Positions 17,541 to 26,845 of a DNA stretch of 64,000 bases are shown here, piece by piece. Position 1 is the first letter of the stretch; each line of letters opens with the position of its first letter. The stretch comes from Filimonas sp. (lineage in GTDB: Bacteria; Bacteroidota; Bacteroidia; Chitinophagales; Chitinophagaceae), in contig JAFKHH010000011.1 of NCBI GenBank assembly GCA_017306865.1, positions 806,001 to 870,000 of the forward strand, in the 5' to 3' direction. The notes beneath the pieces are model-generated. The model was not told the origin of the DNA, searched no databases, and worked only from the letters and a program-made list of their open reading frames with translations. A program made the position numbers and the translations under genes.

Positions 17541-20477
17541 GTGCGTATAAGTGTAAAATATAGAACGATACTTTTTGTTATTGGCTTTTGTATTGCAAAG
17601 GCAAGTTGTTTGTTTGCGCAAGAGGGTGAGTACCAGGTGATAAAAGGGCTGCCAACAAATGAGGTGTACGATCTCATGGTCGACTCCAAAGGATTGCTAT
17701 GGATTGCGCATGACTTAGGATTAAGCACCTATGATGGTAAGACATTTAGAAATTATTCCTGCAAAGAGCAAAAGGCAAAAGCGATAACAGGCTTACTGGA
17801 AGATAAGTATGGGAGAGTCTGGTGTCACAATTTCAGCAGCCAGGTGTTTTGGATCAAAGATGATGTAATGCATTTGCTTAAAGAATACAAAGCAGAAGAT
17901 GAGCCGTTCTTTCCTCAGATTACTATTTTGAAAGATGAGCTTATAGCAACATCAAAAAAAGGATTATTTGCGTATAACCTCAAAACAGGACATACAAAGT
18001 GTATATCTCTGCCTGCTGCGCATGTAACATTTTCCCCGATAGGAGGACGCCTTATAGGAATTGTAAATCCAGTCGGAAGTTGGTTTTCTTATAACGGAAA
18101 TAAACCCGAAGCGGATATTTTAAAATTTGCTCCGTCCATGCCCAGTGGGAATACCCATAGATCACTTTCACTACAACTAGGAGCTAAAGGAGATGAAATT
18201 TTCGCTATAGATATTGTGGCTGATGCCTGTTTTCGCTATAGGGTATTAAAAGACTCTATTTGTTATGTGAGTGGTTTTTACCCCGGCACTTTTATTAACA
18301 ATGTTACTGCAAATGGGAAAGATATCTGGGTACATACAAAAACGGCGAGCTATCTTATAGATGGAAAAGAAAAAATTACAGGGTATGATTTGACAGATAT
18401 TGTTACGGATAAAGAAGGCAACACCTGGATGAGCAGTCTGAAATATGGCTTAATGATGCAGCCGGCCTCACATACTTTAAAAATTCCACTGAAAATCCCA
18501 TTGAGCAAAGGGGATTACATACGGACAATGAAAGTTATTGGCAATAAGGTACTGTGGGGTACACAAAACGGAGACATTTTTTTGCAGGATAGAATTGGTG
18601 CTCCAGGGCACACGCTCGCATCCTGGCATATTAACAGCCCTATTGAACAGTTTTATGTAAGTGATAGTGATAAAAATAATGTGTTTGTAAGACCATCAGT
18701 AGGTGCCTTTCTTTTAAATATAAAAAAGGAGAATAAAGCGCCCGAACTTCTTTACGAATTCTACGATAATTCAGCTAAACAGGTTGCCTTCTATAATGGT
18801 GTTGCTGCAATATGCACAAATATTGGCCTTATGTTTTCCCCAGACCCATGGAGAAAATTTGAAAGTAATTGGTGGACACATATTCAATATCAACCTCTCA
18901 GACAGTGGAGAGGTAGTATGCTTGCTTGCTGGGAATCCCAACGGTGCCGCTCAGCAGCGTTTGCTTCATTCAATAATGCCATTTTAGCTTCATTCAAAGA
19001 TGGCGTAATGGAGTTTAAAGAGCATAGAGATGCGGTGCCGGTTATATTTAATGGCCAGCGGGTAGATGCAAGAGAGTTGTTGTCATATAAGGATAAAATA
19101 TTTATTGTAACAGCAAGGGATGAGTTGCTTGTATATAGCAGAAGTGGTATTCATGCAATGACCTCAGATGAGTTGTTGCAATCTCGTGATATTCTTTTAG
19201 TGAAATTGGTTGAAGATCAGTTGTGGATTATTTCGAATTATGGTATTAAAATAATAGATGCGGATACAGAAAAAGTAGCCGGATATTATGAACTGCCAGG
19301 TGTTAATTTAGCTGGTGCACTGACTGTTGAGTATGCAGGCGATAAAGCTTTGCTCGTTATGAACAATGGCGTGTATGAGCTTCCGGTAAATAAGTCGAAA
19401 CAAATACAATTACCTTCAATTACCTTACAGTACGCTATAGCTAACGGAAAAGATACGGTAGTTGCAGGAAAGCCACTCAGGCACAATCAGTCAGATCTTA
19501 GATTCTATGTTTCTGTACCCTGGTATGCCAGTGCAGATGCTGTAACTATTGCATATAGATTAATGGGAGATAATGACTCTAGCTGGCAATATATTAGCCG
19601 GAGTGATCAGCCAATACATTATGCATCGTTAGCGCCGGGTAATTATATTTTTGAAGTAAAAGTAATACATCGGCTTAGTGGTAGTAATAGCGACGTGAAA
19701 CGTTTAGGGTTTGAAATTAGAAAACCCTGGTGGCAATTGACCTCGTTTTGGATTTGCGTTTCTCTACTAGCAATTAGCATTGTTATTTTTGTGGTTAGAA
19801 AATACTATGCCGCCCGCCTGCAAAAGCAAAAACGTTTTTATGAACAAGAACTGGCACTGGAAAAAGAACGGCAGCGCATTAGTGCAGATATTCATGATGA
19901 GTTAGGTGGTACATTGTCGGGGATTAAGCTGATGGCGGAAATGACCGAGCGTAAATATGATGAGTCAGGAAATATAAAGGGGGATCTGCATAATATTCAC
20001 ACCTCGGTTAGCACGCTTTCACAAAAAATGCGGGAAGTGATTTGGAGCCTGAATAATGAAAATAATTCCTTGGAGAATCTGCTGGATTATCTTTTGCGCA
20101 GGGGGAAAGAAATGTTTCAGAACAGCGACATACAATTTCATTCTCAGTTACCCCAAAACATACCTGTCGTACAGTTGAAAGGGGATAAGCGAAGACATAT
20201 TTACCTCGCAGTAAAAGAGGCATTGCACAATGCCTTAAAGCATTCTAACGCTACGGATGTGTATCTGAGTTTTGAGTTCAATACCAGTACACTAAATATT
20301 ACGGTAAGTGATAATGGCGGAGGTTTTATAACAAGTAGCAATATGCACGGGAATGGTATAAAAAACATGCATGCCAGGATGGAACAGGTAAATGGCTTAT
20401 TGCTTATGTCAAAAGAGGATGGTATAACGCTGACATTCGTTGCGCCACTCGTATCAAGTGCAAAACAGAAAAATTAA
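17541..20477 (+). CDS. Two-component sensor histidine kinase with periplasmic beta-propeller
   Basis: 978 residues, GTG start. Signal peptide or membrane anchor at 1-26. Reg_prop-type propeller repeats fill ~28-640 (GLLWIAHDLGLSTYDGKTF, GRVWCHNFSSQ, GNTWMSSLKYGLM). A Y_Y_Y-type Ig domain covers ~650-715, and a membrane helix ~736-760 (FWICVSLLAISIVIFVV). A HisKA_3 domain with DIHDELGGTLSGIK follows (phospho-acceptor H785), then a HATPase_c domain (EALHNALKHS N-box, VSDNGGGF and GNGIKNM). The layout resembles hybrid SusR/BT-type sensors but without a fused receiver: the regulator is separate. The ligand of the propeller is unknown. With the next gene it forms a NarL-type two-component pair. 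Confidence 0.92.
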   Translation: MRISVKYRTILFVIGFCIAKASCLFAQEGEYQVIKGLPTNEVYDLMVDSKGLLWIAHDLGLSTYDGKTFRNYSCKEQKAKAITGLLEDKYGRVWCHNFSSQVFWIKDDVMHLLKEYKAEDEPFFPQITILKDELIATSKKGLFAYNLKTGHTKCISLPAAHVTFSPIGGRLIGIVNPVGSWFSYNGNKPEADILKFAPSMPSGNTHRSLSLQLGAKGDEIFAIDIVADACFRYRVLKDSICYVSGFYPGTFINNVTANGKDIWVHTKTASYLIDGKEKITGYDLTDIVTDKEGNTWMSSLKYGLMMQPASHTLKIPLKIPLSKGDYIRTMKVIGNKVLWGTQNGDIFLQDRIGAPGHTLASWHINSPIEQFYVSDSDKNNVFVRPSVGAFLLNIKKENKAPELLYEFYDNSAKQVAFYNGVAAICTNIGLMFSPDPWRKFESNWWTHIQYQPLRQWRGSMLACWESQRCRSAAFASFNNAILASFKDGVMEFKEHRDAVPVIFNGQRVDARELLSYKDKIFIVTARDELLVYSRSGIHAMTSDELLQSRDILLVKLVEDQLWIISNYGIKIIDADTEKVAGYYELPGVNLAGALTVEYAGDKALLVMNNGVYELPVNKSKQIQLPSITLQYAIANGKDTVVAGKPLRHNQSDLRFYVSVPWYASADAVTIAYRLMGDNDSSWQYISRSDQPIHYASLAPGNYIFEVKVIHRLSGSNSDVKRLGFEIRKPWWQLTSFWICVSLLAISIVIFVVRKYYAARLQKQKRFYEQELALEKERQRISADIHDELGGTLSGIKLMAEMTERKYDESGNIKGDLHNIHTSVSTLSQKMREVIWSLNNENNSLENLLDYLLRRGKEMFQNSDIQFHSQLPQNIPVVQLKGDKRRHIYLAVKEALHNALKHSNATDVYLSFEFNTSTLNITVSDNGGGFITSSNMHGNGIKNMHARMEQVNGLLLMSKEDGITLTFVAPLVSSAKQKN

Positions 20478-20581
20478 ACAGAATGTAAACCATTGATAAA
20501 TCCCGGATAAATTTCCGCATATCACTATAATTAAGTATTTTCTTCAATAACCGGAATGACTATTTTAGCGTCTCAAAAAAT

Positions 20582-20597
20582 ACCTGTTTCGACAGGT
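20582..20597 (+). other. UUCG-tetraloop hairpin upstream of the response regulator
   Basis: ACCTGT, TTCG, ACAGGT: a six-pair stem closed by the very stable UUCG tetraloop, in the 167-base gap between kinase and regulator genes. It has no U-run after it, so it is more likely a 5'-UTR structure or mRNA stabiliser than a terminator. Confidence 0.5.
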
Positions 20598-20644
20598 TGC
20601 GATGTAAATGTCCCGTTTGCTAGCCGACATCAAAAAAAATTATA

Positions 20645-21262
20645 ATGAAAGTTTCTATCGTAGAAGATAACAAGACCTTTGCTGGTGTATTAGAGCAAGT
20701 TATACAGCAGGCAGAAGGGTTTGACTGGTGTAAGACATATTACTCTGCGGAAGAAGCAATACAAAACATATATGATCAGGTGCCGGATGTGGTTGTAATG
20801 GATATAACGTTGCCGGGTATGAACGGCATAGACCTGATGCGAAAATTAAAACCAACATTGACCAATACGCTTTTCATGATCTGTAGTATTCATGATGAGG
20901 ATGATACCATCTTTGCTGCCTTGCAAAATGGCGCGGATGGCTACATACTAAAAGATAGTAGTATTGATGAGATTCAACAGGCGTTAGGCCTATTGGTAAA
21001 AGGCGGTGCGCCAATGAGCCCCTACATTGCACGTAAAGTACTTGGGTCATTCAGAAAAGAGAAGAAGAGTGAACCACTTGCTGTACTTACTTCACGCGAG
21101 CAGGAAATATTAGACTTTACAGCAACAGGCCTTTCTGCAAAAGAGATTGCTGACAAGCTTAGCCTTAGCCCCTTCACTGTCCAAACCCATATCAGGAACA
21201 TCTATACCAAACTACAGGTTCAAAATAAAGTGGAAGCGCTTAAGAAATTGAACCGGTTATAA
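20645..21262 (+). CDS. NarL/LuxR-type response regulator
   Basis: 205 residues. The receiver domain covers about 1-120, with acidic residues E7 and D8, phospho-acceptor D53 (VVVMDITLPGMNGID) and conserved K103 (GYILKDSS). The C-terminal GerE/LuxR helix-turn-helix covers ~143-205 (LTSREQEILDFTATGLSAKEIADKLSLSPFTVQTHIRNIYTKL). It follows the HisKA_3 kinase in the same direction, the usual partner type. The targets are unknown; the efflux operon downstream is a candidate by position only. Confidence 0.93.
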   Translation: MKVSIVEDNKTFAGVLEQVIQQAEGFDWCKTYYSAEEAIQNIYDQVPDVVVMDITLPGMNGIDLMRKLKPTLTNTLFMICSIHDEDDTIFAALQNGADGYILKDSSIDEIQQALGLLVKGGAPMSPYIARKVLGSFRKEKKSEPLAVLTSREQEILDFTATGLSAKEIADKLSLSPFTVQTHIRNIYTKLQVQNKVEALKKLNRL

Positions 21263-21594
21263 GTGCATTAAAAAAATATGTAGTATAAGCGGGGAGTATA
21301 AAATAACATTGCTGTCAAGGTAAAATCAATAGATAGCTGTCAAACATTTTCCGGAAAGGATTGTAGATGAAAATGAATGGTTTCAAAATTGACAGAGTTC
21401 TTCCATTCGCTTTTTTCAGAGAAACGTCCGGCCTCAGAAAAGCTGCGTTAGGAAAATTGTCATGAACGCCGGAAAAATCCATTGCTGTTCGAGCCATAAT
21501 CAGCATACTTACTCACCCTGTAAGCGGCGAGTTCAATGGATTTCGGCGGACAGGACAATTTTTAGCCTGCTTTTCTGAAGCCTTGATTTTTTTG

Positions 21595-21624
21595 GTTACT
21601 TTTTGTATCAAGACAAAAAGTAAC
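21595..21624. terminator. 12-bp perfect hairpin, possible terminator
   Basis: Perfect inverted repeat with loop ATCAAG and A/T-rich stem. It lies about 330 bases after the response regulator, so it is not clearly the end of that transcript. It could equally be part of the dispersed repeat that surrounds it. Confidence 0.35.
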
Positions 21625-21790
21625 ACCGTCGGTAGACAAGTGAGTGCTTGCAATTGAAGATCCACTGAATTTACTCGGACAATAGTGATAAAATAACACC
21701 CGGTAGCATAAAGCAACTGGGTTCATAGCTATTTAACACTTCCGTAAGCCGCTATCTGCCTGTATCTGAGGGATACTCGCAAAAAAACAA

Positions 21791-21798
21791 TACATTTG
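21791..21798 (+). promoter_or_regulatory. Candidate -7 box for the efflux operon
   Basis: TACATTTG fits TAnnTTTG exactly and lies 18 bases before the ATG at 21817. The expected TTTG at -33 is not evident. Short 5' leaders of this size are common in Bacteroidota. Confidence 0.45.
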
Positions 21799-21816
21799 TT
21801 TTGTTCAAACCAGTAA

Positions 21817-22197
21817 ATGATAGCCCGGGCTTTTAAAATATTAAATCTTGTACTCCTGTTGGCAGTGTATGTCTCATTTTTTGCCGTACAGTTACTATTT
21901 AATGCCGGAGCTAATACACAACAATCACGTTCCTATTCACACCATTATATAGAGCAGGCACACAAAGAAGGTTCACAAAAGATAACGCTAAGTGCAGCAT
22001 CTGCAACTAAATCAGTAAAGAAGAATATCCGTCTCAATAAAAGGTTTCAACCGGTAAGTATGCCCTCTATGGCCTATGCGGTTGTAGCTCCTTTTCCCGT
22101 ATATATTACAACGGCAGTAGTCAGCAAACCTGTTGATTATTTATTAATTGCGTCCATTCTTACGGACTCCCTGCGCGGGCCGCCTGTTACAGCATAA
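21817..22197 (+). CDS. Small membrane-anchored protein ahead of the RND operon
   Basis: 126 residues: an N-terminal hydrophobic segment (about 8-30, LNLVLLLAVYVSFFAVQLLFN), a basic middle part with RLNKRFQP, a second weakly hydrophobic stretch (VVAPFPVYITTAVV) and a C terminus with LRGPPV. I have no named family. From memory, short proteins with the RLNKRFQP and LRGPP words precede RND or heavy-metal efflux genes in other Bacteroidota, and this gene sits 41 bases before the TolC gene. It has a good -7 box upstream, so it is probably the first gene of the efflux operon. Confidence 0.75.
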   Translation: MIARAFKILNLVLLLAVYVSFFAVQLLFNAGANTQQSRSYSHHYIEQAHKEGSQKITLSAASATKSVKKNIRLNKRFQPVSMPSMAYAVVAPFPVYITTAVVSKPVDYLLIASILTDSLRGPPVTA

Positions 22198-22238
22198 TTC
22201 TTCGTAACAGCATTCCTTACATTATTAAAAAGAAAAGT

Positions 22239-23624
22239 ATGGCTTCTTTTTCCAAAAGAAGATATACTGTGGCTATAGCTATATGCTTGATGCTACAGGC
22301 AGCTTCTTTGTATGCGCAGGAGCGTTATACACTCGCGCAGTTAGTAGATTCTTCGAAACATTATCTGCCGCTTTTAAAACAAAAGCGTGCACAAGTACAA
22401 GCAGCACAGGCAAACCTGTCTGATGTGAAAAGCACATTGTTGCCACAGGTAAAATTTAGTGAGCAGTTAAATATAGGCACGGACAACTCCCTTTCCGGTT
22501 CATTCTTCACTTTTGGCATTACGCCATCTACCTCGGCTGGCGTACGCGCAGCCAATACGATGGAAGCTGCCACCGGAAATGTGGGCGTTTTATATGGCGA
22601 GTATGAGTTAGCCAATTTTGGATTGAATGGCGCTAAGATAGACTACGCCAAAGCAAACATAGATCTGCAACAGGCAGATGCACAAAAGGAAGAGTACATA
22701 AACGCCCTGAATGTAGCTAAACTGTATTTCACCTTGTTGAAATATGAATACCAGGCTAGTGCAGACAGGCAAAACACTGAACGGTACAGCAGCATTTTTA
22801 ACGTTATACAAGCGCTTACTAAAAGTGGCATCAACCCCGGTGCAGACTCATCGCTAGCCAAAGCAGAAATGTCAAAAGCGAGGATTAGTTACAACCAGAC
22901 CATAGGAAAGATCACCCAGGTAAAGCAGCAATTGGCCTATCTCACCGGAGTTGCGATTAATAAATTATCAGCGGATACATTGCGCAACATGCAATGGGAA
23001 AACCTGCCTGTTGTGGTAAGTGATACTGCGCAGAACCCGGTGATCAGTTATTATGCAAAACGAAAAGATGCCTTGCTATACAATGAACAACTGATAAAAA
23101 AATCATACTTGCCAAAAGTTATGCTGGCAAGCGGTATATGGGCAAGGGGTTCCAGTATTCAATACAATGATCAGTATAAAGCATTGTCTGAAGGCTTAGG
23201 TTATCAGCGATTCAACTATGCAGTGGGCCTTGCATTTACCTATAATCTCTTCAATGGGTTGTACCGTAAAAATAAATTAGCAGTAAACCGGTTTCAGATG
23301 CAGGCCAGTAATTACGATCTGCAGCAACAGCAATTATTGCTGCAGACAGTGGCTTCGCAGGCCGATTCACGAATACAGGTAATAACAGATAACCTGAAAG
23401 AATTACCCGTACAGCTAACGTCTGCAAAGGCGGTGTTTAACCAGAAGACAGCGCAATATAAAGCAGGTATTATCTCCCTCATCGACCTTACAAATGCATC
23501 ATTTGTGTTGTATCGTTCGCAGACAGATTATATAGAAGCTATCAGTGACTGGTATCTGGCCGGACTGGACAAAGCAGCGGCTAATGGCAGCCTTCTTTCA
23601 TTTATTCAAACAATCAACAGATAA
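22239..23624 (+). CDS. TolC-family outer-membrane efflux protein
   Basis: 461 residues with a signal peptide (about 1-29, ending SLYAQE). Two homologous halves carry long heptad-rich helices (LKQKRAQVQAAQANLSDVKSTLLPQVKF; QQQLLLQTVASQADSRIQVITDNLKELPVQL) separated by beta strands, as in the TolC channel-tunnel fold. It would be the outer-membrane exit duct for the RND pump encoded 3 bases downstream. Length is normal for the family. Confidence 0.92.
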   Translation: MASFSKRRYTVAIAICLMLQAASLYAQERYTLAQLVDSSKHYLPLLKQKRAQVQAAQANLSDVKSTLLPQVKFSEQLNIGTDNSLSGSFFTFGITPSTSAGVRAANTMEAATGNVGVLYGEYELANFGLNGAKIDYAKANIDLQQADAQKEEYINALNVAKLYFTLLKYEYQASADRQNTERYSSIFNVIQALTKSGINPGADSSLAKAEMSKARISYNQTIGKITQVKQQLAYLTGVAINKLSADTLRNMQWENLPVVVSDTAQNPVISYYAKRKDALLYNEQLIKKSYLPKVMLASGIWARGSSIQYNDQYKALSEGLGYQRFNYAVGLAFTYNLFNGLYRKNKLAVNRFQMQASNYDLQQQQLLLQTVASQADSRIQVITDNLKELPVQLTSAKAVFNQKTAQYKAGIISLIDLTNASFVLYRSQTDYIEAISDWYLAGLDKAAANGSLLSFIQTINR

Positions 23625-23627
23625 AAT

Positions 23628-26600
23628 ATGGTACGGGCAGCATTGAAAAGACCGGTTACAATCGTTGTGCTTTTCACAGGGTTATTGCTCTTCTCCATAA
23701 TGGCAATAAGAACGATACCCATCGATATATTTCCTCGCTTAAATCTTCCCACGATCTACGTAATAGAGTCTTATGGCGGCATGTCGCCACAACAGATGGA
23801 AGGTTTTTTTGCAACACGTTTACAGGATCAGTTTCTCTATGTGAATGGTATTAAGAACATGGAGAGTAAAAACATACAAGGACTAACGCTGATCAAACTT
23901 TCTTTTTACGAAGGAACAGATATGGCCGAAGCATCCGCGCAGGTAGCGCTGCAGGTTAACAGGGCTTCGAAATTCTTTCCGCCTGGCGCATTGCCGCCCC
24001 AGGTAATCCGTTTCGATGCCTCTTCATTGCCGGTAGGGCAGTTGGTATTTAGCAGTCCTACAAAGTCGCTGAAAGAAATATATGACCTTGCTGTTACACG
24101 CGTAAGGCCAATGTTTGCAACGGTTTCAGGGCTATCCGCACCGCCACCTTTCGGTGCCAACTCCCGGTCTGTGGTAGTAAGCGTAGACCCTGAAAAGCTG
24201 CGGCAGTATAATATTTCTCCCGACCAGGTAGTAGAAGCTATATCAAAAAATAATGCCATCACACCGTCCGGTAACCTGCGTGTAGATAGCATGATGTACG
24301 TGACCACACTAAACTCACTGGAAGAAAAAGTGCAGCATTTTGAAGATATTCCTATTGTTACCAACGGATCCGCTACTGTATTTATACACGATGTGGCAAG
24401 TGTGGCAGATGCAGCGGATGTAACAGTAGACTATGCTTTGGTAAATGGGAAACGCTCCGTGTACATACCTGTGGTAAAAACGGCTGACGCGTCCACATGG
24501 GGCGTAGTACAATCATTGAAAGCAAAATTGCCGGAGATGAAAAGCTTGCTGCCTGATGATGTGAACGTCAGTTATGAGTTTGACCAGTCTGTATTTGTGA
24601 TCAATGCTGTAAAAAGCCTTATGACAGAAGGGATACTTGGCGCATTACTAACGGGGCTAATGGTACTGTTGTTCCTGAAAGACTGGCGCAGCAGCGTTGT
24701 AGTAATTGTTACCATTCCTATCGCCATCCTAAGTAGTGTATTATGCTTAAACCTCTTTGGGCAGAGTATCAACATTATGACATTAAGCGGCCTTGCGTTG
24801 GCCATAGGGGTACTGGTAGATCAGGCAACGGTAACCATAGAGAATATACATCAGCACCTGGAAATGGGAAAAAACAAACGACAGGCAATATTGGATGCCT
24901 GCCAGGAAATATCATTTCCCCTCTTGCTTATCCTGCTGTGTATTCTCGCCGTGTTTGCCCCATCATTTGTAATGACAGGTGTACCTAAAGCAATGTTCCT
25001 GCCACTGTCTCTCTCTATAGGTTTCGCTATGATCTTTTCCTTTATTGCAGCGCAAACGCTTGTGCCTGTTATTTCCAATTGGTTATTGAAAGAAGAGAAG
25101 TTTCAATATCATCATGCGCAGCCACATGCACACGCCGGTCTTGCATTGGATGAAAATGAAATAGATGAAGTAGAAGTGCATACTGAAGAAGATAAAAAAC
25201 ATCCGCATGAGAATGGACTGTTTCAGCGTATGAAAGTAGGGTTGGGCAATAAGCTGGAAAGATGGATGCCCCGCAGAAAAGTAATAGTTGTGTTGTACTT
25301 GCTTTTCGCATTTGGTGCAACCGCCGCATGTTTCCTTATCATAGGTAAAGACCTGTTGCCAAAGACAAACAACGGGCAACTACAGGTACGTATTAAAGAA
25401 CCGGATGGTACAAGGTTGGAAAAAACAGAGCGTGACACAAAGTCGATATTGTCTATTATCAATAAAACGGTGGATAATAATGTGGCAGTTAGCTCTGCGT
25501 ATATTGGGCTTATTCCCAGCAGCTATGGATCTAGTAACCTGTACATCTTTAACAGTGGTACGCATGAGGCGCTAATGCAGGTAAACATAGATGAGCATTA
25601 TAAAACAAACCTGGATGAGCTGAAAGATAAATTGCGAAAGAACATAGCCACAGCTTATCCCGATATAAGAATTTCATTTGAGCCTATTGAACTTACGGAG
25701 AAGATCATGGCACAGGGCGCATCTACTCCGATTGAAGTAAGGGTAGCTGGTAAAAACTTTGACGAGTTAGAAACCTATGCCAATCATCTTGTAGCTAATC
25801 TGAAAAAAGTAGATTACCTGCGCGATATACAAATTGCACAACCACTGAAATTCCCGACTATTAAAATAAAACTGGATCGTTTCAGGCTTGCGCAAATGGG
25901 ATTAAATCTGAACGAGGTTGCAAGAAGTATTACAGATGCCACATCTTCCAGCCGTTTTACAGAGAAGGTGCAATGGCTCGATACAAAAGTGGCCTACACC
26001 TACCAGGTACAGGTGCAAGTGCCGGAATACCTTATGAACTCCGTAGAACAATTACAGGCTATCACCCTGGTGAAAGGTAAAACAAGGCCCATCTTATCGG
26101 ACGTGGCACAGTTGTCTGTAGATACGTTGCCGGGTGAGTATGATCGTAGCGGGCCACGCCGTTTTCTTACAGTAAGCGCAAACATTTATAAGAAAGACTT
26201 AGGAACGGCTACAACAGCCGTACAGAAAGCCATCCGTGATGTAGGTACACCGCCGAAGGGGCTAGTGGCAGAAGTAAAAGGTATGTCGTCTTTGTTGACA
26301 GAAACATTAGGCTCGTTACAAAACGGTTTGTTGATCGCTATCGTTGTAATTCTATTGCTATTAGCTGCCAATTATCAGTCCATAGGCGTGGCTATAGCGG
26401 TACTCTCTACTGTGCCCGCCGTATTGCTTGGCGCTATGTTGCTGTTACTTGCCACCGGTTCTACGCTTAACCTGCAATCCTATATGGGCATTATTATGAG
26501 TACCGGTGTATCTGTGGCAAATGCGATCCTGATCGTGACGAATGCAGAAACATTGCGGGGTGAATACCGCAATCCATTCAAAGCTGCTACCGTAGCTGCG

Positions 26601-26840
26601 AGCATACGTCTGCGCCCGATCCTGATGACGAGTCTTGCCATGATAGCAGGCATGATCCCTATGGCAAGTGGTTTAGGAGAAGCCGGAGATCAGTCAGCGC
26701 CGCTGGGCCGTGCAGTGATCGGAGGGTTGATTGCATCCACATTTGCTGCATTGTTAATTGTTCCATTGGTATATGGCTGGGTGAGACAGAAATCATCTTT
26801 CCGTTCCGTATCCTTATTACCAGAACCTTCAAATAATTAA
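23628..26840 (+). CDS. RND-family efflux permease (AcrB-like) with altered proton relay
   Basis: 1,070 residues. An N-terminal membrane helix is followed by two periplasmic porter halves and twelve expected membrane helices. The TM4 motif GLALAIGVLVDQATVTIEN keeps the first relay aspartate (D398, AcrB D407) but has Gln399 where AcrB has D408. In TM10, VANAILIV lacks the lysine equivalent to AcrB K940. Between the two halves, around residues 491-530, is a His/Asp/Glu-rich cytoplasmic loop (YHHAQPHAHAG, EVHTEEDKKHPHE). The family exports drugs, lipids or metals; the His-rich loop might bind metal but does not prove a metal substrate. Gene order TolC, permease, adaptor is common in Bacteroidota. 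Confidence 0.92.
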   Translation: MVRAALKRPVTIVVLFTGLLLFSIMAIRTIPIDIFPRLNLPTIYVIESYGGMSPQQMEGFFATRLQDQFLYVNGIKNMESKNIQGLTLIKLSFYEGTDMAEASAQVALQVNRASKFFPPGALPPQVIRFDASSLPVGQLVFSSPTKSLKEIYDLAVTRVRPMFATVSGLSAPPPFGANSRSVVVSVDPEKLRQYNISPDQVVEAISKNNAITPSGNLRVDSMMYVTTLNSLEEKVQHFEDIPIVTNGSATVFIHDVASVADAADVTVDYALVNGKRSVYIPVVKTADASTWGVVQSLKAKLPEMKSLLPDDVNVSYEFDQSVFVINAVKSLMTEGILGALLTGLMVLLFLKDWRSSVVVIVTIPIAILSSVLCLNLFGQSINIMTLSGLALAIGVLVDQATVTIENIHQHLEMGKNKRQAILDACQEISFPLLLILLCILAVFAPSFVMTGVPKAMFLPLSLSIGFAMIFSFIAAQTLVPVISNWLLKEEKFQYHHAQPHAHAGLALDENEIDEVEVHTEEDKKHPHENGLFQRMKVGLGNKLERWMPRRKVIVVLYLLFAFGATAACFLIIGKDLLPKTNNGQLQVRIKEPDGTRLEKTERDTKSILSIINKTVDNNVAVSSAYIGLIPSSYGSSNLYIFNSGTHEALMQVNIDEHYKTNLDELKDKLRKNIATAYPDIRISFEPIELTEKIMAQGASTPIEVRVAGKNFDELETYANHLVANLKKVDYLRDIQIAQPLKFPTIKIKLDRFRLAQMGLNLNEVARSITDATSSSRFTEKVQWLDTKVAYTYQVQVQVPEYLMNSVEQLQAITLVKGKTRPILSDVAQLSVDTLPGEYDRSGPRRFLTVSANIYKKDLGTATTAVQKAIRDVGTPPKGLVAEVKGMSSLLTETLGSLQNGLLIAIVVILLLLAANYQSIGVAIAVLSTVPAVLLGAMLLLLATGSTLNLQSYMGIIMSTGVSVANAILIVTNAETLRGEYRNPFKAATVAASIRLRPILMTSLAMIAGMIPMASGLGEAGDQSAPLGRAVIGGLIASTFAALLIVPLVYGWVRQKSSFRSVSLLPEPSNN

Positions 26841-26845
26841 ACTAT

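Larger units (their letters stand above)
21263..21816. other. Intergenic region with possible degenerate repeat and hairpin
   Basis: 554 bases without a convincing gene. On the minus strand, 21315-21716 reads as two adjacent open stretches, one ending KVTKKIKASEKQAKNCPVRRN. From memory, such Lys-rich fragments recur as spurious hypothetical proteins in Bacteroidota spacers, so I take this as a degenerate dispersed repeat, not a gene. GTTACTTTTTGT (21595-21606) and ACAAAAAGTAAC (21613-21624) form a perfect 12-pair hairpin after a run of Ts. Confidence 0.45.

Noticed and set aside
21315-21716. Two minus-strand small frames, one ending KVTKKIKASEKQAKNCPVRR
   Set aside because: Broken by a stop, with no start signals; it looks like a degenerate repeat rather than genes.
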